Below, piece by piece: positions 7,343-15,505 of a stretch of DNA of 64,000 nucleotides. The DNA is from Marinomonas mediterranea MMB-1 (GTDB lineage Bacteria > Pseudomonadota > Gammaproteobacteria > Pseudomonadales > Marinomonadaceae). The notes beneath the pieces were generated by a model. It made no database searches. It saw only the letters and a program-made list of their open reading frames with translations, and had not been told where the DNA came from. Numbering within the stretch: the first letter of the stretch is position 1; every line of letters begins with the position of its first letter. The position numbers were made by a program, and so were the translations under genes. The DNA is taken from NCBI RefSeq assembly GCF_000192865.1, contig NC_015276.1:2480001-2544000 (forward strand), written 5' to 3'.

Positions 7343-9067
7343 ATGAAGCAGTATTACGACCCAAACAATTTAAGAATTGGTCAACATGTTGGGATGGAGC
7401 TCGATCCATACACCCTCAACTACCCTCTCAATGAGAGCAAAACAGCTTGGGTCGCCGATCAAGGTGGCCGCTCATTTGTTTTGCGTTTTTATGAGCCACA
7501 ACGAGGCGAACTCGAAGACTTCTTGTCCAACGCGCGTAAATATACGCAAATAAAGCATTCATCAATCACGCCTAACTACCCTCCTTTCTACTCAAATTTG
7601 TGGGTTTTTTCTTGTTCTGCGGTGTGTGGGGGTGAACGCCTATTTAGCTTTCTTGGAAAATACCCAGACGGCGCGCCACTGAATATCGTATTAAGCGTAT
7701 TTGACTCTATGTCCAAAACATTGGATCAGGTACATGAACGAGAGTTAGTGCACGGAATGCTTGATTTGAACAGCGTTCATGTCGTAAACGGCAGCGGCGT
7801 AATGACGGGGTTTGGCGCCTTAAATTGGATGAACAAAATCACCGGCCAAGACATGGACGCACGATTTTTTCCACCTGAATACAAAAAACGCCACCAAACG
7901 CTCAGCCCATCGATCGATCGATACATGTTCATGAAGTTGCTACTCGCCGCGTTACTTGGAGAATCCATTCTCGACAGAGCAACCAACAACCTACCTAAGG
8001 AAATTGATTCTCTTAGTCCAGACGCTTGGAACAAGATAAAAAACTGGAGCCGCCCTGCGGTTAGGCATCGCCCTAAATCGCTGGTCGAGGTAATGCGCAT
8101 TTTACGAGCGGACCTCTATGAAAGCACAACATCCAACGGAACCGTTAGACCAAAGAAGAGCAAACCACGCAAACAAAACAGCGGCGGAAGCCGATGGCTA
8201 AAAATAGGCATACCTGCACTCACATTAACAAGTGCCGCCATAGCACTCCCCTTTATACTTGGTTTAGTCAACTTTTCCGACACCGAAACCGACATTCCTG
8301 ACGTTGTTGAGAACGACTTTCAAAGCTTACCGCAAGTCCTCGAAGAACCGCTTAAAGACGGAGGGAATGCCCCAAAAGTCGAAAAGATTGCACCGGCCAT
8401 TTTCGAAATGGGCGACCTGAATGGCTACGGTTACGAGAACGAATTACCGAAACATGAAGTTAATATCCCTACTGGCTTTTACTTGAGTAAACATGAAGTA
8501 ACCTTTGCTCAATATGATCGGTTTGCTAAAGCCACCGGAAGAGCCCTCCCGCCAGACAATGGCTGGGGACGCAATAATCGCCCAGTTATTAATATCTCTT
8601 GGTATGATGCCAAAGCTTACGCAGCTTGGGTTTCTGAGCAAACGGGAAAATCTTATCGACTACCCACTGAAATAGAATGGGAATACTCTGCTAGAGCAGG
8701 GTCCAAAACGGCGTATTGGTATGGAGACAACCTACAAGAAGGCTTTAGCGTCTGTGAAAGCTGTGGAACACAATGGGACAGCGTCTCTTCTGCACCAGTA
8801 GGGTCACAAGCAAGCAACCCATTTGGCCTATTCGATATGCATGGTAATGTCGCAGAGTGGGTCGAAGATTGCTATCACGCCAGCTACGAAGGTGCCCCAA
8901 CGACGAATAGCATTTGGCTGTCAAACCAGTGCGAGCAGAGAGTACTTCGAGGTGGTTCTTGGTTTGATGAGCCGACAGTAGGACGAAGTGCAACCCGCTA
9001 CCCCGCAGAGCCGGACATGCGTGCCAGTAACTGGGGATTTCGATTGGTCAGAGTCTTAAAAAACTAG
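7343..9067 (+). CDS. Membrane-anchored pseudokinase fused to a SUMF1/FGE-like domain
   Basis: About 574 residues. Residues 1-260 resemble a Ser/Thr protein kinase fold, but key residues are lost: the VAIK lysine is replaced in FVLRFYEP, HRD has become HGM (ELVHGMLDLN), and DFG is GFG (VMTGFGAL); PPEY still marks the APE region. A basic linker precedes a single membrane segment near residues 284-310. Residues about 345-574 are a formylglycine-generating-enzyme-like (SUMF1/EgtB) domain with RLPTEIEWEYSARAG, GNVAEWVED and RVLRGGSW, predicted outside the membrane. The catalytic cysteine pair of true FGEs is missing from the RGGSWFDEPTVGRSATRYP region, so formylglycine activity is unlikely; CESC near residue 471 may form a disulfide or bind metal. 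The TTG at 7325 is an alternative start. The gene stands alone; its role is unknown, perhaps sensing or scaffolding. Confidence 0.8.
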   Translation: MKQYYDPNNLRIGQHVGMELDPYTLNYPLNESKTAWVADQGGRSFVLRFYEPQRGELEDFLSNARKYTQIKHSSITPNYPPFYSNLWVFSCSAVCGGERLFSFLGKYPDGAPLNIVLSVFDSMSKTLDQVHERELVHGMLDLNSVHVVNGSGVMTGFGALNWMNKITGQDMDARFFPPEYKKRHQTLSPSIDRYMFMKLLLAALLGESILDRATNNLPKEIDSLSPDAWNKIKNWSRPAVRHRPKSLVEVMRILRADLYESTTSNGTVRPKKSKPRKQNSGGSRWLKIGIPALTLTSAAIALPFILGLVNFSDTETDIPDVVENDFQSLPQVLEEPLKDGGNAPKVEKIAPAIFEMGDLNGYGYENELPKHEVNIPTGFYLSKHEVTFAQYDRFAKATGRALPPDNGWGRNNRPVINISWYDAKAYAAWVSEQTGKSYRLPTEIEWEYSARAGSKTAYWYGDNLQEGFSVCESCGTQWDSVSSAPVGSQASNPFGLFDMHGNVAEWVEDCYHASYEGAPTTNSIWLSNQCEQRVLRGGSWFDEPTVGRSATRYPAEPDMRASNWGFRLVRVLKN

Positions 9068-9089
9068 CGTTCTAGCTACAGGAGAAGAG

Positions 9090-9164
9090 ATGAATTGCGC
9101 ACAAAAACACAGAGTGAGTCGTCGGTTTCTTAACCAAAACAAAGCCTTAGAAGTAGCAGAATAA
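9090..9164 (+). CDS. Possible 24-residue leader or small protein
   Basis: An ATG at 9090 is preceded by AGGAGAAGAG, a strong ribosome site, and opens a 24-codon frame (MNCAQKHRVSRRFLNQNKAL then EVAE) ending in TAA. It starts 22 bases after the stop of the pseudokinase gene. The product is basic and without a membrane segment. It may be a small protein co-transcribed with that gene, or a chance ORF; the good ribosome site is the only positive evidence. Confidence 0.35.
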   Translation: MNCAQKHRVSRRFLNQNKALEVAE

Positions 9165-9212
9165 TTTCGCTAAATGTCACCTATTCGATATTGTTATGGC
9201 GGATAGCCACTC

Positions 9213-9239
9213 TTGAAGCAATTTTTCCTATACTATAAT
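9213..9239 (+). promoter_or_regulatory. Putative sigma-70 promoter of acnB
   Basis: TTGAAG at 9213-9218 and TATAAT at 9234-9239 are separated by 15 bases. The -10 is a perfect match; the spacer is short by about two bases. It would give an acnB leader of roughly 135 bases. Confidence 0.5.
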
Positions 9240-9281
9240 TAAGCCAAACGTATAGACTACAATGGAAGCTTCGTATTTGTA

Positions 9282-9320
9282 CCCTAAGCTTCCTTAGGGA
9301 AGTTTCCTTAATAATAAAGG
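9282..9320 (+). other. Structured 5' leader of acnB
   Basis: A perfect seven-base hairpin (CCCTAAG-CTTC-CTTAGGG, 9282-9299) with a stable tetraloop-size loop is followed by CCTT/AAGG pairing at 9306-9320. The AAAGG there could alternatively pair with CCTTT near 9338. These lie 65-100 bases before the acnB ATG, inside the predicted leader transcript, and could form mutually exclusive structures. acnB leaders are known regulatory targets in other bacteria; that role here is inference. The rest of the 9165-9384 interval shows no gene. Confidence 0.4.
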
Positions 9321-9384
9321 TGGATCTCTGAGTAGGTCCTTTATATACGTAATATTTTCGCTATTAAAAGTTTAGAGGTGTTAA

Positions 9385-12183
9385 ATGAGCCTGTATCAAG
9401 AATACTTAAACGAAATTGAAGACCGCAAAGGTGAAGGGCTACACCCTAAGCCAATCGACAGCGGTGAACTGCTAACTGAAATCATTGCTCAAATTAAAGA
9501 CACTGAGCACAAGTACCGCGAAGGGTCTCTAAACTTTTTCGTCTACAACACGCTACCCGGTACAACAAGCGCTGCGGCGGTTAAAGCTCAGTTCCTAAAA
9601 GAAATTATTTTAGGAGAAGAGTCAGTTAAAGAAATTAGTCCTGAACTCGCTTTCGAATACCTTTCTCACATGAAAGGCGGCCCATCAGTTGAAGCACTCA
9701 TTGACCTTGCTTTAGCAGACGATGCGGCAATTGCATCTGCGGCGGCTGACGTTCTAAAAACTCAAGTGTTTTTGTACGAAGCAGATATGGATCGACTATC
9801 CGACGCTTACAAAGCGGGCAATGCGATCGCTACAGACATTCTGGAAAGCTACGCTAAAGCGGAGTTTTTCACTAAATTACCTGAAATCGAAGAAAAAATT
9901 GAAGTCGTTACCTACATTGCAGGTGAAGGCGATATTTCTACCGATTTACTGTCTCCAGGTAACCAAGCTCACTCTCGTGCAGACCGTGAACTGCACGGTA
10001 AGTGCATGATTTCTCCAGAAGCTCAGCAAGAAATTGTAGAATTAAAAGAGAAACACCCTGATGCGAAAGTCATGCTTATCGCAGAGAAAGGCACAATGGG
10101 TGTCGGTTCTTCTCGTATGTCTGGCGTGAACAACGTTGCATTGTGGGCGGGTAAACAAGCAAGCCCATACGTTCCTTTCATCAATATTGCCCCTGTTGTT
10201 GCTGGTACTAACGGTATATCGCCAATCTTTCTAACAACTGTTGGCGTGACTGGCGGTATTGGTATCGATCTTAAAAACTGGGTCAAAAAAGTTGACGCGG
10301 AAGGCAACACAGTCCTTGATGCGAACGGCGACCCTGTTTTGGAAGAAGCTTACTCGGTTGCAACTGGCACCGTGTTAACAATCGACACGAAAGCGAAAAA
10401 ACTATACAACGGTGACACAGAGCTTGCTGACGTATCTGACTCTTTTGACCCACAAAAAGTTGAGTTCATGAAAGCCGGCGGTTCCTATGCCGTTGTTTTC
10501 GGTAAGAAGCTGCAAACTTTTGCTGCAGAGACATTAGGAGTTGATGCACCTCAAGTCTACGCACCGTCGAAAGAAATCTCTATTGAAAACCAAGGTCTAA
10601 CGGCCGTAGAAAAGATTTTCAACAATAACGCAGTTGGCGTGGCATCAGAAACACCATTACACGCAGGTTCTGACGTTCGAGTTAAAGTAAATATCGTTGG
10701 TTCTCAGGATACAACTGGCCCAATGACAGCTCAAGAACTAGAAGCGATGGCTGCGTCAGTTATCTCTCCTATTGTTGACGGCGCCTACCAGTCTGGCTGT
10801 CACACAGCATCTGTTTGGGATAACAAAGCAAAAGCCAACATCCCTAAACTAATGAGCTTTATGAACAAATTCGGTCTGATCACAGCACGTGATCCAAAAG
10901 GCGTATACTTGCCAATGACTGACGTTATCCATAAAGTGTTGAACGACATTACCATAGATGACCGCGCGATCATCATCGGTGGTGACTCTCACACCCGTAT
11001 GTCTAAAGGTGTCGCATTCGGTGCTGACTCCGGCACTGTTGCGCTAGCACTTGCTACAGGCGAAGCAGCGATGCCAATCCCTGACTCTGTAAAAGTGACT
11101 TTCAAAGGCAATATGAAGAGTCATATGGATTTCCGTGACGTCGTACACGCAACGCAGGCTCAAATGCTTAAGCAGTTTGGCGGCGAAAACGTTTTCCAAG
11201 GTCGCATTATCGAAGTTCATATCGGTACATTACTTGCTGACCAAGCATTCACGTTTACCGACTGGACAGCAGAAATGAAAGCGAAAGCTTCTATCTGTAT
11301 TTCAACGGATGATACTTTGATCGAATCTCTTGAATTGGCGAAAAGCCGTATTCAAATTATGATCGACAAAGGAATGGAAAACGAAGCGAAAACATTGCAC
11401 GGTTTGATCGCTCTAGCGGACAAACGTATTGCGGGCATCAAGTCAGGAGAACAACCTGCTCTTGCACCTGACAACAACGCTAAGTACTACGCAGAAGTCA
11501 CAGTAGACCTAGATGAAATCGCTGAGCCAATGGTCGCTGACCCTGACGTTAATAACGATGATGTGTCTAAGCGTTATACACATGACGTCATTCGCCCTGT
11601 TTCTTTCTACAATGAGAAGCCTGTTGACCTTGGCTTTGTTGGTTCTTGTATGGTGCATAAAGGCGATATCCAAATCATCGCTCAAATGCTTCGCAACATT
11701 GAATCCAAACAAGGTAGCGTTTCCTTTAAGGCACCTCTTGTTGTTGCAGCACCAACATACAACATTGTTGACGAGCTAAAAGCAGAAGGCGACTGGGAAA
11801 TTCTAGCTAAATACGCTGGATTCGAATTCGATGATTCAAATCCAAAAAATGCAGCGCGTACTTCTTACGAAAACATTCTGTATTTAGAGCGTCCTGGCTG
11901 TAACCTATGTATGGGTAACCAAGAAAAAGCGGCACCAGGTGACACTGTTATCGCAACATCTACACGCCTATTCCAAGGTCGAGTTGTAGCTGACTCAGCT
12001 GAGAAAAAAGGTGAATCTTTACTAGGTTCTACCCCGTTGGTCGTACTTTCAACCATCTTGGGTCGATTCCCTACAATGGACGAGTACTTATCAGCCGTTG
12101 ACGGAATTGATTTGACTTCTTTCGTTCCACCAGCTGAAGAAATGACTGCGGAACCAGAACTTATCGCTGTAAGCGCTAACTAA
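9385..12183 (+). CDS. acnB: Bifunctional aconitate hydratase 2 / 2-methylisocitrate dehydratase (long form)
   Basis: TCA-cycle enzyme with a [4Fe-4S] cluster, isomerising citrate to isocitrate. Cluster ligands are Cys755 (GSCMVHKGD), Cys839 and Cys842 (PGCNLCMGNQ), with the same overall order as E. coli AcnB. GSQDTTGPMT, GGDSHTR and TSTRLFQGR are active-site motifs. At 932 residues it is about 65 longer than the E. coli and Pseudomonas enzymes, and its wording (IEDRKGEGLHPKPID, ISPIFLTTVGVTGGIGIDLK) recalls the long AcnB I know from Bacteroidetes rather than the usual gammaproteobacterial one. This is a memory-based comparison suggesting old transfer or a distinct paralogue. Start ATG has GAGGTG eight bases upstream. 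A strong terminator follows. Confidence 0.95.
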   Translation: MSLYQEYLNEIEDRKGEGLHPKPIDSGELLTEIIAQIKDTEHKYREGSLNFFVYNTLPGTTSAAAVKAQFLKEIILGEESVKEISPELAFEYLSHMKGGPSVEALIDLALADDAAIASAAADVLKTQVFLYEADMDRLSDAYKAGNAIATDILESYAKAEFFTKLPEIEEKIEVVTYIAGEGDISTDLLSPGNQAHSRADRELHGKCMISPEAQQEIVELKEKHPDAKVMLIAEKGTMGVGSSRMSGVNNVALWAGKQASPYVPFINIAPVVAGTNGISPIFLTTVGVTGGIGIDLKNWVKKVDAEGNTVLDANGDPVLEEAYSVATGTVLTIDTKAKKLYNGDTELADVSDSFDPQKVEFMKAGGSYAVVFGKKLQTFAAETLGVDAPQVYAPSKEISIENQGLTAVEKIFNNNAVGVASETPLHAGSDVRVKVNIVGSQDTTGPMTAQELEAMAASVISPIVDGAYQSGCHTASVWDNKAKANIPKLMSFMNKFGLITARDPKGVYLPMTDVIHKVLNDITIDDRAIIIGGDSHTRMSKGVAFGADSGTVALALATGEAAMPIPDSVKVTFKGNMKSHMDFRDVVHATQAQMLKQFGGENVFQGRIIEVHIGTLLADQAFTFTDWTAEMKAKASICISTDDTLIESLELAKSRIQIMIDKGMENEAKTLHGLIALADKRIAGIKSGEQPALAPDNNAKYYAEVTVDLDEIAEPMVADPDVNNDDVSKRYTHDVIRPVSFYNEKPVDLGFVGSCMVHKGDIQIIAQMLRNIESKQGSVSFKAPLVVAAPTYNIVDELKAEGDWEILAKYAGFEFDDSNPKNAARTSYENILYLERPGCNLCMGNQEKAAPGDTVIATSTRLFQGRVVADSAEKKGESLLGSTPLVVLSTILGRFPTMDEYLSAVDGIDLTSFVPPAEEMTAEPELIAVSAN

Positions 12184-12206
12184 TCATCATTTAAACCTTT
12201 GAACTA

Positions 12207-12232
12207 AAAAGCCCGCAATTGCGGGCTTTTTT
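12207..12232 (+). terminator. Rho-independent terminator after acnB
   Basis: AAAA-GCCCGC-AATT-GCGGGC-TTTTTT: a perfect six-base GC stem, extended by A-T pairs, with a run of six T. It lies 24 bases past the acnB stop; being symmetrical it may work in both directions. Confidence 0.92.
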
Positions 12233-12359
12233 ATGACGACTCTTTTTATAGGAGCACTCTTTTTAAGACAAGTCATTTTAAAACAAGTTTTTTTATGACC
12301 GCATGGGCTCTCAAAACTAGAACGGCGCAATTAGAGCAACCTCAAACACACGGAAACGA

Positions 12360-12701
12360 TTAGAACTTAGCATTCAAGCCAAGTTCATAACGCCAATCCT
12401 CACCATCCAATGACCTGGTTTTTCCATTGAATTGCATTTCGTTCTCTTGAGGCGTAGTGACACTGAGATTAAAATTAATACCGGGAGGGTAAAGACCAAA
12501 TAACATTACTCTTTTTTGAACCCCCAGCGTCACATCATTTGAAAAGAGTCGAACCGCACTATGATCTGGAGCAACCCTCATATCATTGTATAAGCCATAC
12601 AATAAAGACGCCTCAAATTGCCACCCTACCCCATAGCGCCAACTGACATAATCGTACTTGTAGTTAGTCTGACCGGAAGCGTAGTCAACTAACAACGCCA
12701 A
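12360..12701 (-). pseudogene. C-terminal part of a frameshifted outer-membrane-type protein
   Basis: About 113 codons rich in alternating hydrophobic/polar residues (for example YKYDYVSWRYGVGWQFEASLLYG) and ending in YELGLNAKF, a terminal-phenylalanine beta-strand typical of outer-membrane barrels. The only start available is a weak TTG. Upstream of it the same frame reads KRKAGALALLVDY, which continues naturally from the N-terminal ORF if the reading frame shifts by -1 in the A-rich stretch at 12710-12721 (minus strand CTAAAAGAAAGG). I therefore take it as the separated C-terminus of the gene at 12689-13573, not as an independent gene. Confidence 0.65.
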
Positions 12702-13573
12702 TGCTCCAGCCTTTCTTTTAGCTTTATGCCATAACCATACTTAGATTCATCGTCAGCTAAAACCTGACCACGCACACCGATATAATCAAATACCCAATCG
12801 TTTACGAACACACCTAACGTCAACAAAGGGGCCTTAAAGGTCCCATTTGAATAAGGGGCCGCCATAGAAACTTGAGCCCAATCTGAAAAGGTATAGTTAA
12901 ATGGAATAATATAGCCATCAGAGGAAGCACTCAGACCAACTGAAGAGTTTGGATACAATTGTGGTGAAGAATCATCAACCTCTTCAACGTTTTCAAATTG
13001 CGCACTCTGACCAATAAGAACGATATTTGATTCTTCAGCCGTTGTAATATCTTCTAAAATAGTCTGATACTGGCTTTCAAGCTCAGCTTCATATTGAGAT
13101 AACCGCAACGCCCATGCGTTTGCCATTTCTTCATACGCATTCTCTAATGAAGCTTGGCCTTGCTCACCAGCGGCTTTCGCTAATGATTCATAATATGTTT
13201 TTTTATCGTCATACTTTAGTATTGCCTCTTCCAGAGTGGCAGCAACTTGATCAGATTGGTTGTTTGTATCGGTTCGCACATTTGAAAGCTCAGAACTAAT
13301 GTTCTGTTTCACATTTTCAGCTAGCGCCAGAATATCTTGTGCATTCTTATCAATTTGGTTTTGAAGTGCTTGTGTCGGGGTCTGACCTTCTTCCAACTCT
13401 TCTATTTGTTGCTCGATCGTATCAATTTCATTTTGAATATCCGTTTCAGCGTCATCCAAATAATCATCAAGATCACCAAGAGAAAACGCATTAACACTGG
13501 CAGAAGAAAAACAAACAATTGAAAAACACACTGTGACGAGAAAGGTATTGATTGAAGTTTTTATACAGACCAT
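12689..13573 (-). CDS. Secreted coiled-coil/beta-barrel surface protein, N-terminal part (frameshifted)
   Basis: Not assignable to a named family. Residues 1-29 are a signal peptide (hydrophobic core then SASVNA). Residues about 32-190 are acidic, glutamine-rich and strongly heptad-like, predicting a long periplasmic or surface coiled coil. From about residue 205 the sequence changes to beta-strand character with aromatic residues (DGYIIPFNYTFSDWAQVS). The ORF ends in 10 unlikely residues (ERLEHWRC), while a -1 frame gives a smooth continuation into the barrel-like ORF at 12360-12701. Together the two would encode about 400 residues resembling a coiled-coil outer-membrane protein. Either a real frameshift mutation, phase-variable expression or a sequencing error. 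Confidence 0.7.
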   Translation of the reverse strand: MVCIKTSINTFLVTVCFSIVCFSSASVNAFSLGDLDDYLDDAETDIQNEIDTIEQQIEELEEGQTPTQALQNQIDKNAQDILALAENVKQNISSELSNVRTDTNNQSDQVAATLEEAILKYDDKKTYYESLAKAAGEQGQASLENAYEEMANAWALRLSQYEAELESQYQTILEDITTAEESNIVLIGQSAQFENVEEVDDSSPQLYPNSSVGLSASSDGYIIPFNYTFSDWAQVSMAAPYSNGTFKAPLLTLGVFVNDWVFDYIGVRGQVLADDESKYGYGIKLKERLEHWRC

Positions 13574-13652
13574 ATCTCTAACCTAATGAAATCATGCCTA
13601 TCCGTTGGATGATATGGCGATTATTGACGACAAATAGAACTTAGAAATATAC

Positions 13653-13689
13653 CACTCTTGAGCTTATTTAATCCAAACTCAAGAGTGGA
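13653..13689. repeat. Perfect 11-base inverted repeat upstream of the surface-protein gene
   Basis: CCACTCTTGAG (13653-13663) and CTCAAGAGTGG (13679-13689) pair completely around a 15-base loop. The element sits between hpf (ends 13718) and the surface-protein start (13573). It lacks a convincing U-tract, so it may be a weak terminator for hpf or a protein-binding dyad for the downstream gene. Confidence 0.5.
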
Positions 13690-13717
13690 CTAATATTACA
13701 ATTTTTGGAAAACGCCT

Positions 13718-14110
13718 CTATAGAACGCTACGCTCAGCAAGCTCGTTGAATTCATCTTGCTCTTCCCTCTCGCGATCACTTTCTAGATCTCTCGAGTCAG
13801 GATGATGCTTTCTACCCTCGTGTTTCGCTTTATATTTTAGCAATTGCTTTTCAAGTTTTGCTACCAGCATATCTAATGCGGGAGCAAGCTGCTTGTCTGT
13901 TTTAACGGTTGCAAAAAGATCGTGATTTGGGATGTGGACGCTGGCTTCAACAATAAGCTCATGCGCTTTATGCTTCTCAGTATTTAAAATGACATTAATT
14001 GTGGTGATGTGACTATTGATTCTGGCTAAATGGTCTAATTTTTCTTTTACAGCGGTTTGTACTTCTTCACCAGATTGAACGTGATGGCCGCTAATGTTCA
14101 GTTTATACAT
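13718..14110 (-). CDS. hpf: Ribosome hibernation promoting factor, HPF/RaiA family
   Basis: Short-form ribosome-associated protein (130 residues) that binds the 30S decoding region in stationary phase. The N-terminus MYKLNISGHHVQSGEEVQTAV and the central VILNTEKHKAHELIVEASVHIPNHDLFATV fit the beta-alpha-beta-beta-beta-alpha fold. The C-terminal tail is a charged, histidine/arginine-rich extension (KHEGRKHHPDSRD) longer than in E. coli HPF. The ATG at 14110 has AAGGAAAG at seven bases and is preferred over a TTG two codons earlier. In many gammaproteobacteria hpf lies with rpoN and ptsN; here it is alone. Confidence 0.88.
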   Translation of the reverse strand: MYKLNISGHHVQSGEEVQTAVKEKLDHLARINSHITTINVILNTEKHKAHELIVEASVHIPNHDLFATVKTDKQLAPALDMLVAKLEKQLLKYKAKHEGRKHHPDSRDLESDREREEQDEFNELAERSVL

Positions 14111-14261
14111 AAGCAAACTTTCCTTATTATTCTAGATGGATGGAAAACGCGTGCATTACTCCTTTTCAACTTACTACACTTATTAACTTAAGGGTTTATC
14201 AGACAAATTCAACCCCAAATTTACTTTAATAAACGAAACATTACACAGATCAATAGAGACA

Positions 14262-14292
14262 AAAAAAGCCGTCATAAAGACGGCTTTTTTTA
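14262..14292. terminator. Bidirectional-looking terminator after asd
   Basis: AAAAAAGCCGTC-ATAAA-GACGGCTTTTTTT: a 12-base stem with six GC-region pairs and T-runs on both strands. It lies 14 bases beyond the asd stop, and upstream of hpf, so it mainly ends asd transcripts on the minus strand. Confidence 0.9.
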
Positions 14293-14305
14293 ACATTGCA
14301 GAGGA

Positions 14306-15424
14306 TTAATCTTCAAGCAGTATTCTTAGCATACGACGAAGCGGTTCCGCTGCACCCCATAGAAGCTGATCGCCAACACTGAATGCACTGATGTATTCAG
14401 GTCCCATATTCAACTTGCGAATACGACCAACAGGCACGCTTAAAGTACCTGTCGCGACGGTAGGCGTTAAACGCTCCATTGATGCTTGTTTATCATTAGG
14501 CACAACGTCAACCCAATCATTATGTTGCGCTAACAGGCCTTCAATATCGGTCACTGGGATGTCTTGGTTTAACTTAATGGTAAACGCTTGGCTATGGCAT
14601 CGCATTGCGCCAATACGAACACACAAACCATCAACCGGAATTTGAGAGCCAAAATTACCAAGAATTTTATTCGTCTCAGCTTGCGCTTTCCATTCTTCGC
14701 GGCTTTGACCGTTATCCAGTTGACTATCAATGTACGGAATCAACGACCCCGCTAAAGGAACACCAAATTGATCAACAGGCATATCAGCAGAACGCATTTT
14801 TTCTGCGACCTTGCGGTCAATGTCTAAAATAGCACTTGCTGGATCTGCAAGTTCAGAGGCAACCGTTTGGTTCAACAATCCCATCTGATTGATAAGCTCT
14901 CTCATATGACGAGCACCACCACCCGATGCCGCCTGATAAGTCATCGATGTCATCCACTCGATGTAGCCCTTCTCAAAAAGACCACCAAGCGCCATTAACA
15001 TCAAAGAAACTGTACAGTTACCGCCCGCAAAGGTTTTAACGCCGTCTTTCAAACCTTGTTTGATGACGTTTTGGTTCACTGGATCAAGGATGATAATCGA
15101 TTCGTCTTCCATACGTAACGATGATGCCGCATCAATCCAGTAACCCTTCCAACCAGCCTCACGTAACTTAGGATAAATCGCCTTCGTATAGTCACCACCT
15201 TGGCAGGTAATGATAATTTCCATTTTCTTCAAAGACTCAATATCATTCGCGTCTTGAAGCAAAGGAATATCTTTACCAATCTCTGGGCCTTTTTGACCCG
15301 TTTGTGATGTGGAGAAAAAAACAGGATCAATATGATCAAAATCGTTTTCTTCTCGCATACGTTGCATAAGCACGGAACCTACCATTCCGCGCCATCCGAC
15401 TAAACCTACAGTTTGTTTTGACAT
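14306..15424 (-). CDS. asd: Aspartate-semialdehyde dehydrogenase
   Basis: Reduces L-aspartyl-4-phosphate to aspartate semialdehyde with NADPH, feeding lysine/diaminopimelate, threonine and methionine. The protein has 372 residues, as in E. coli and Pseudomonas. GLVGWRGMVGSVLMQRM is the nucleotide-binding N-terminus; GGNCTVSLMLMALGGLF holds the catalytic cysteine (near residue 136) and RIGAMRCHSQAFTIKL the catalytic histidine region. It follows leuB on the same strand with an 81-base gap, the leuCDB-asd order seen in many gammaproteobacteria, and ends in a strong terminator. Confidence 0.96.
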   Translation of the reverse strand: MSKQTVGLVGWRGMVGSVLMQRMREENDFDHIDPVFFSTSQTGQKGPEIGKDIPLLQDANDIESLKKMEIIITCQGGDYTKAIYPKLREAGWKGYWIDAASSLRMEDESIIILDPVNQNVIKQGLKDGVKTFAGGNCTVSLMLMALGGLFEKGYIEWMTSMTYQAASGGGARHMRELINQMGLLNQTVASELADPASAILDIDRKVAEKMRSADMPVDQFGVPLAGSLIPYIDSQLDNGQSREEWKAQAETNKILGNFGSQIPVDGLCVRIGAMRCHSQAFTIKLNQDIPVTDIEGLLAQHNDWVDVVPNDKQASMERLTPTVATGTLSVPVGRIRKLNMGPEYISAFSVGDQLLWGAAEPLRRMLRILLED

Positions 15425-15505
15425 GGTCTTTTACCTTTTTTTAGTGTGGGCCCACTCATACCAAGAGCAGTATCCCTAATGATTGCCTGTGACTTTTTTA
15501 GTTCA

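Noticed and set aside
12707..12721. Programmed -1 frameshift signal in the surface-protein gene
   Set aside because: The stretch is A-rich but not a canonical X-XXY-YYZ heptamer, and no strong downstream structure was identified; mutation or sequencing error is simpler.
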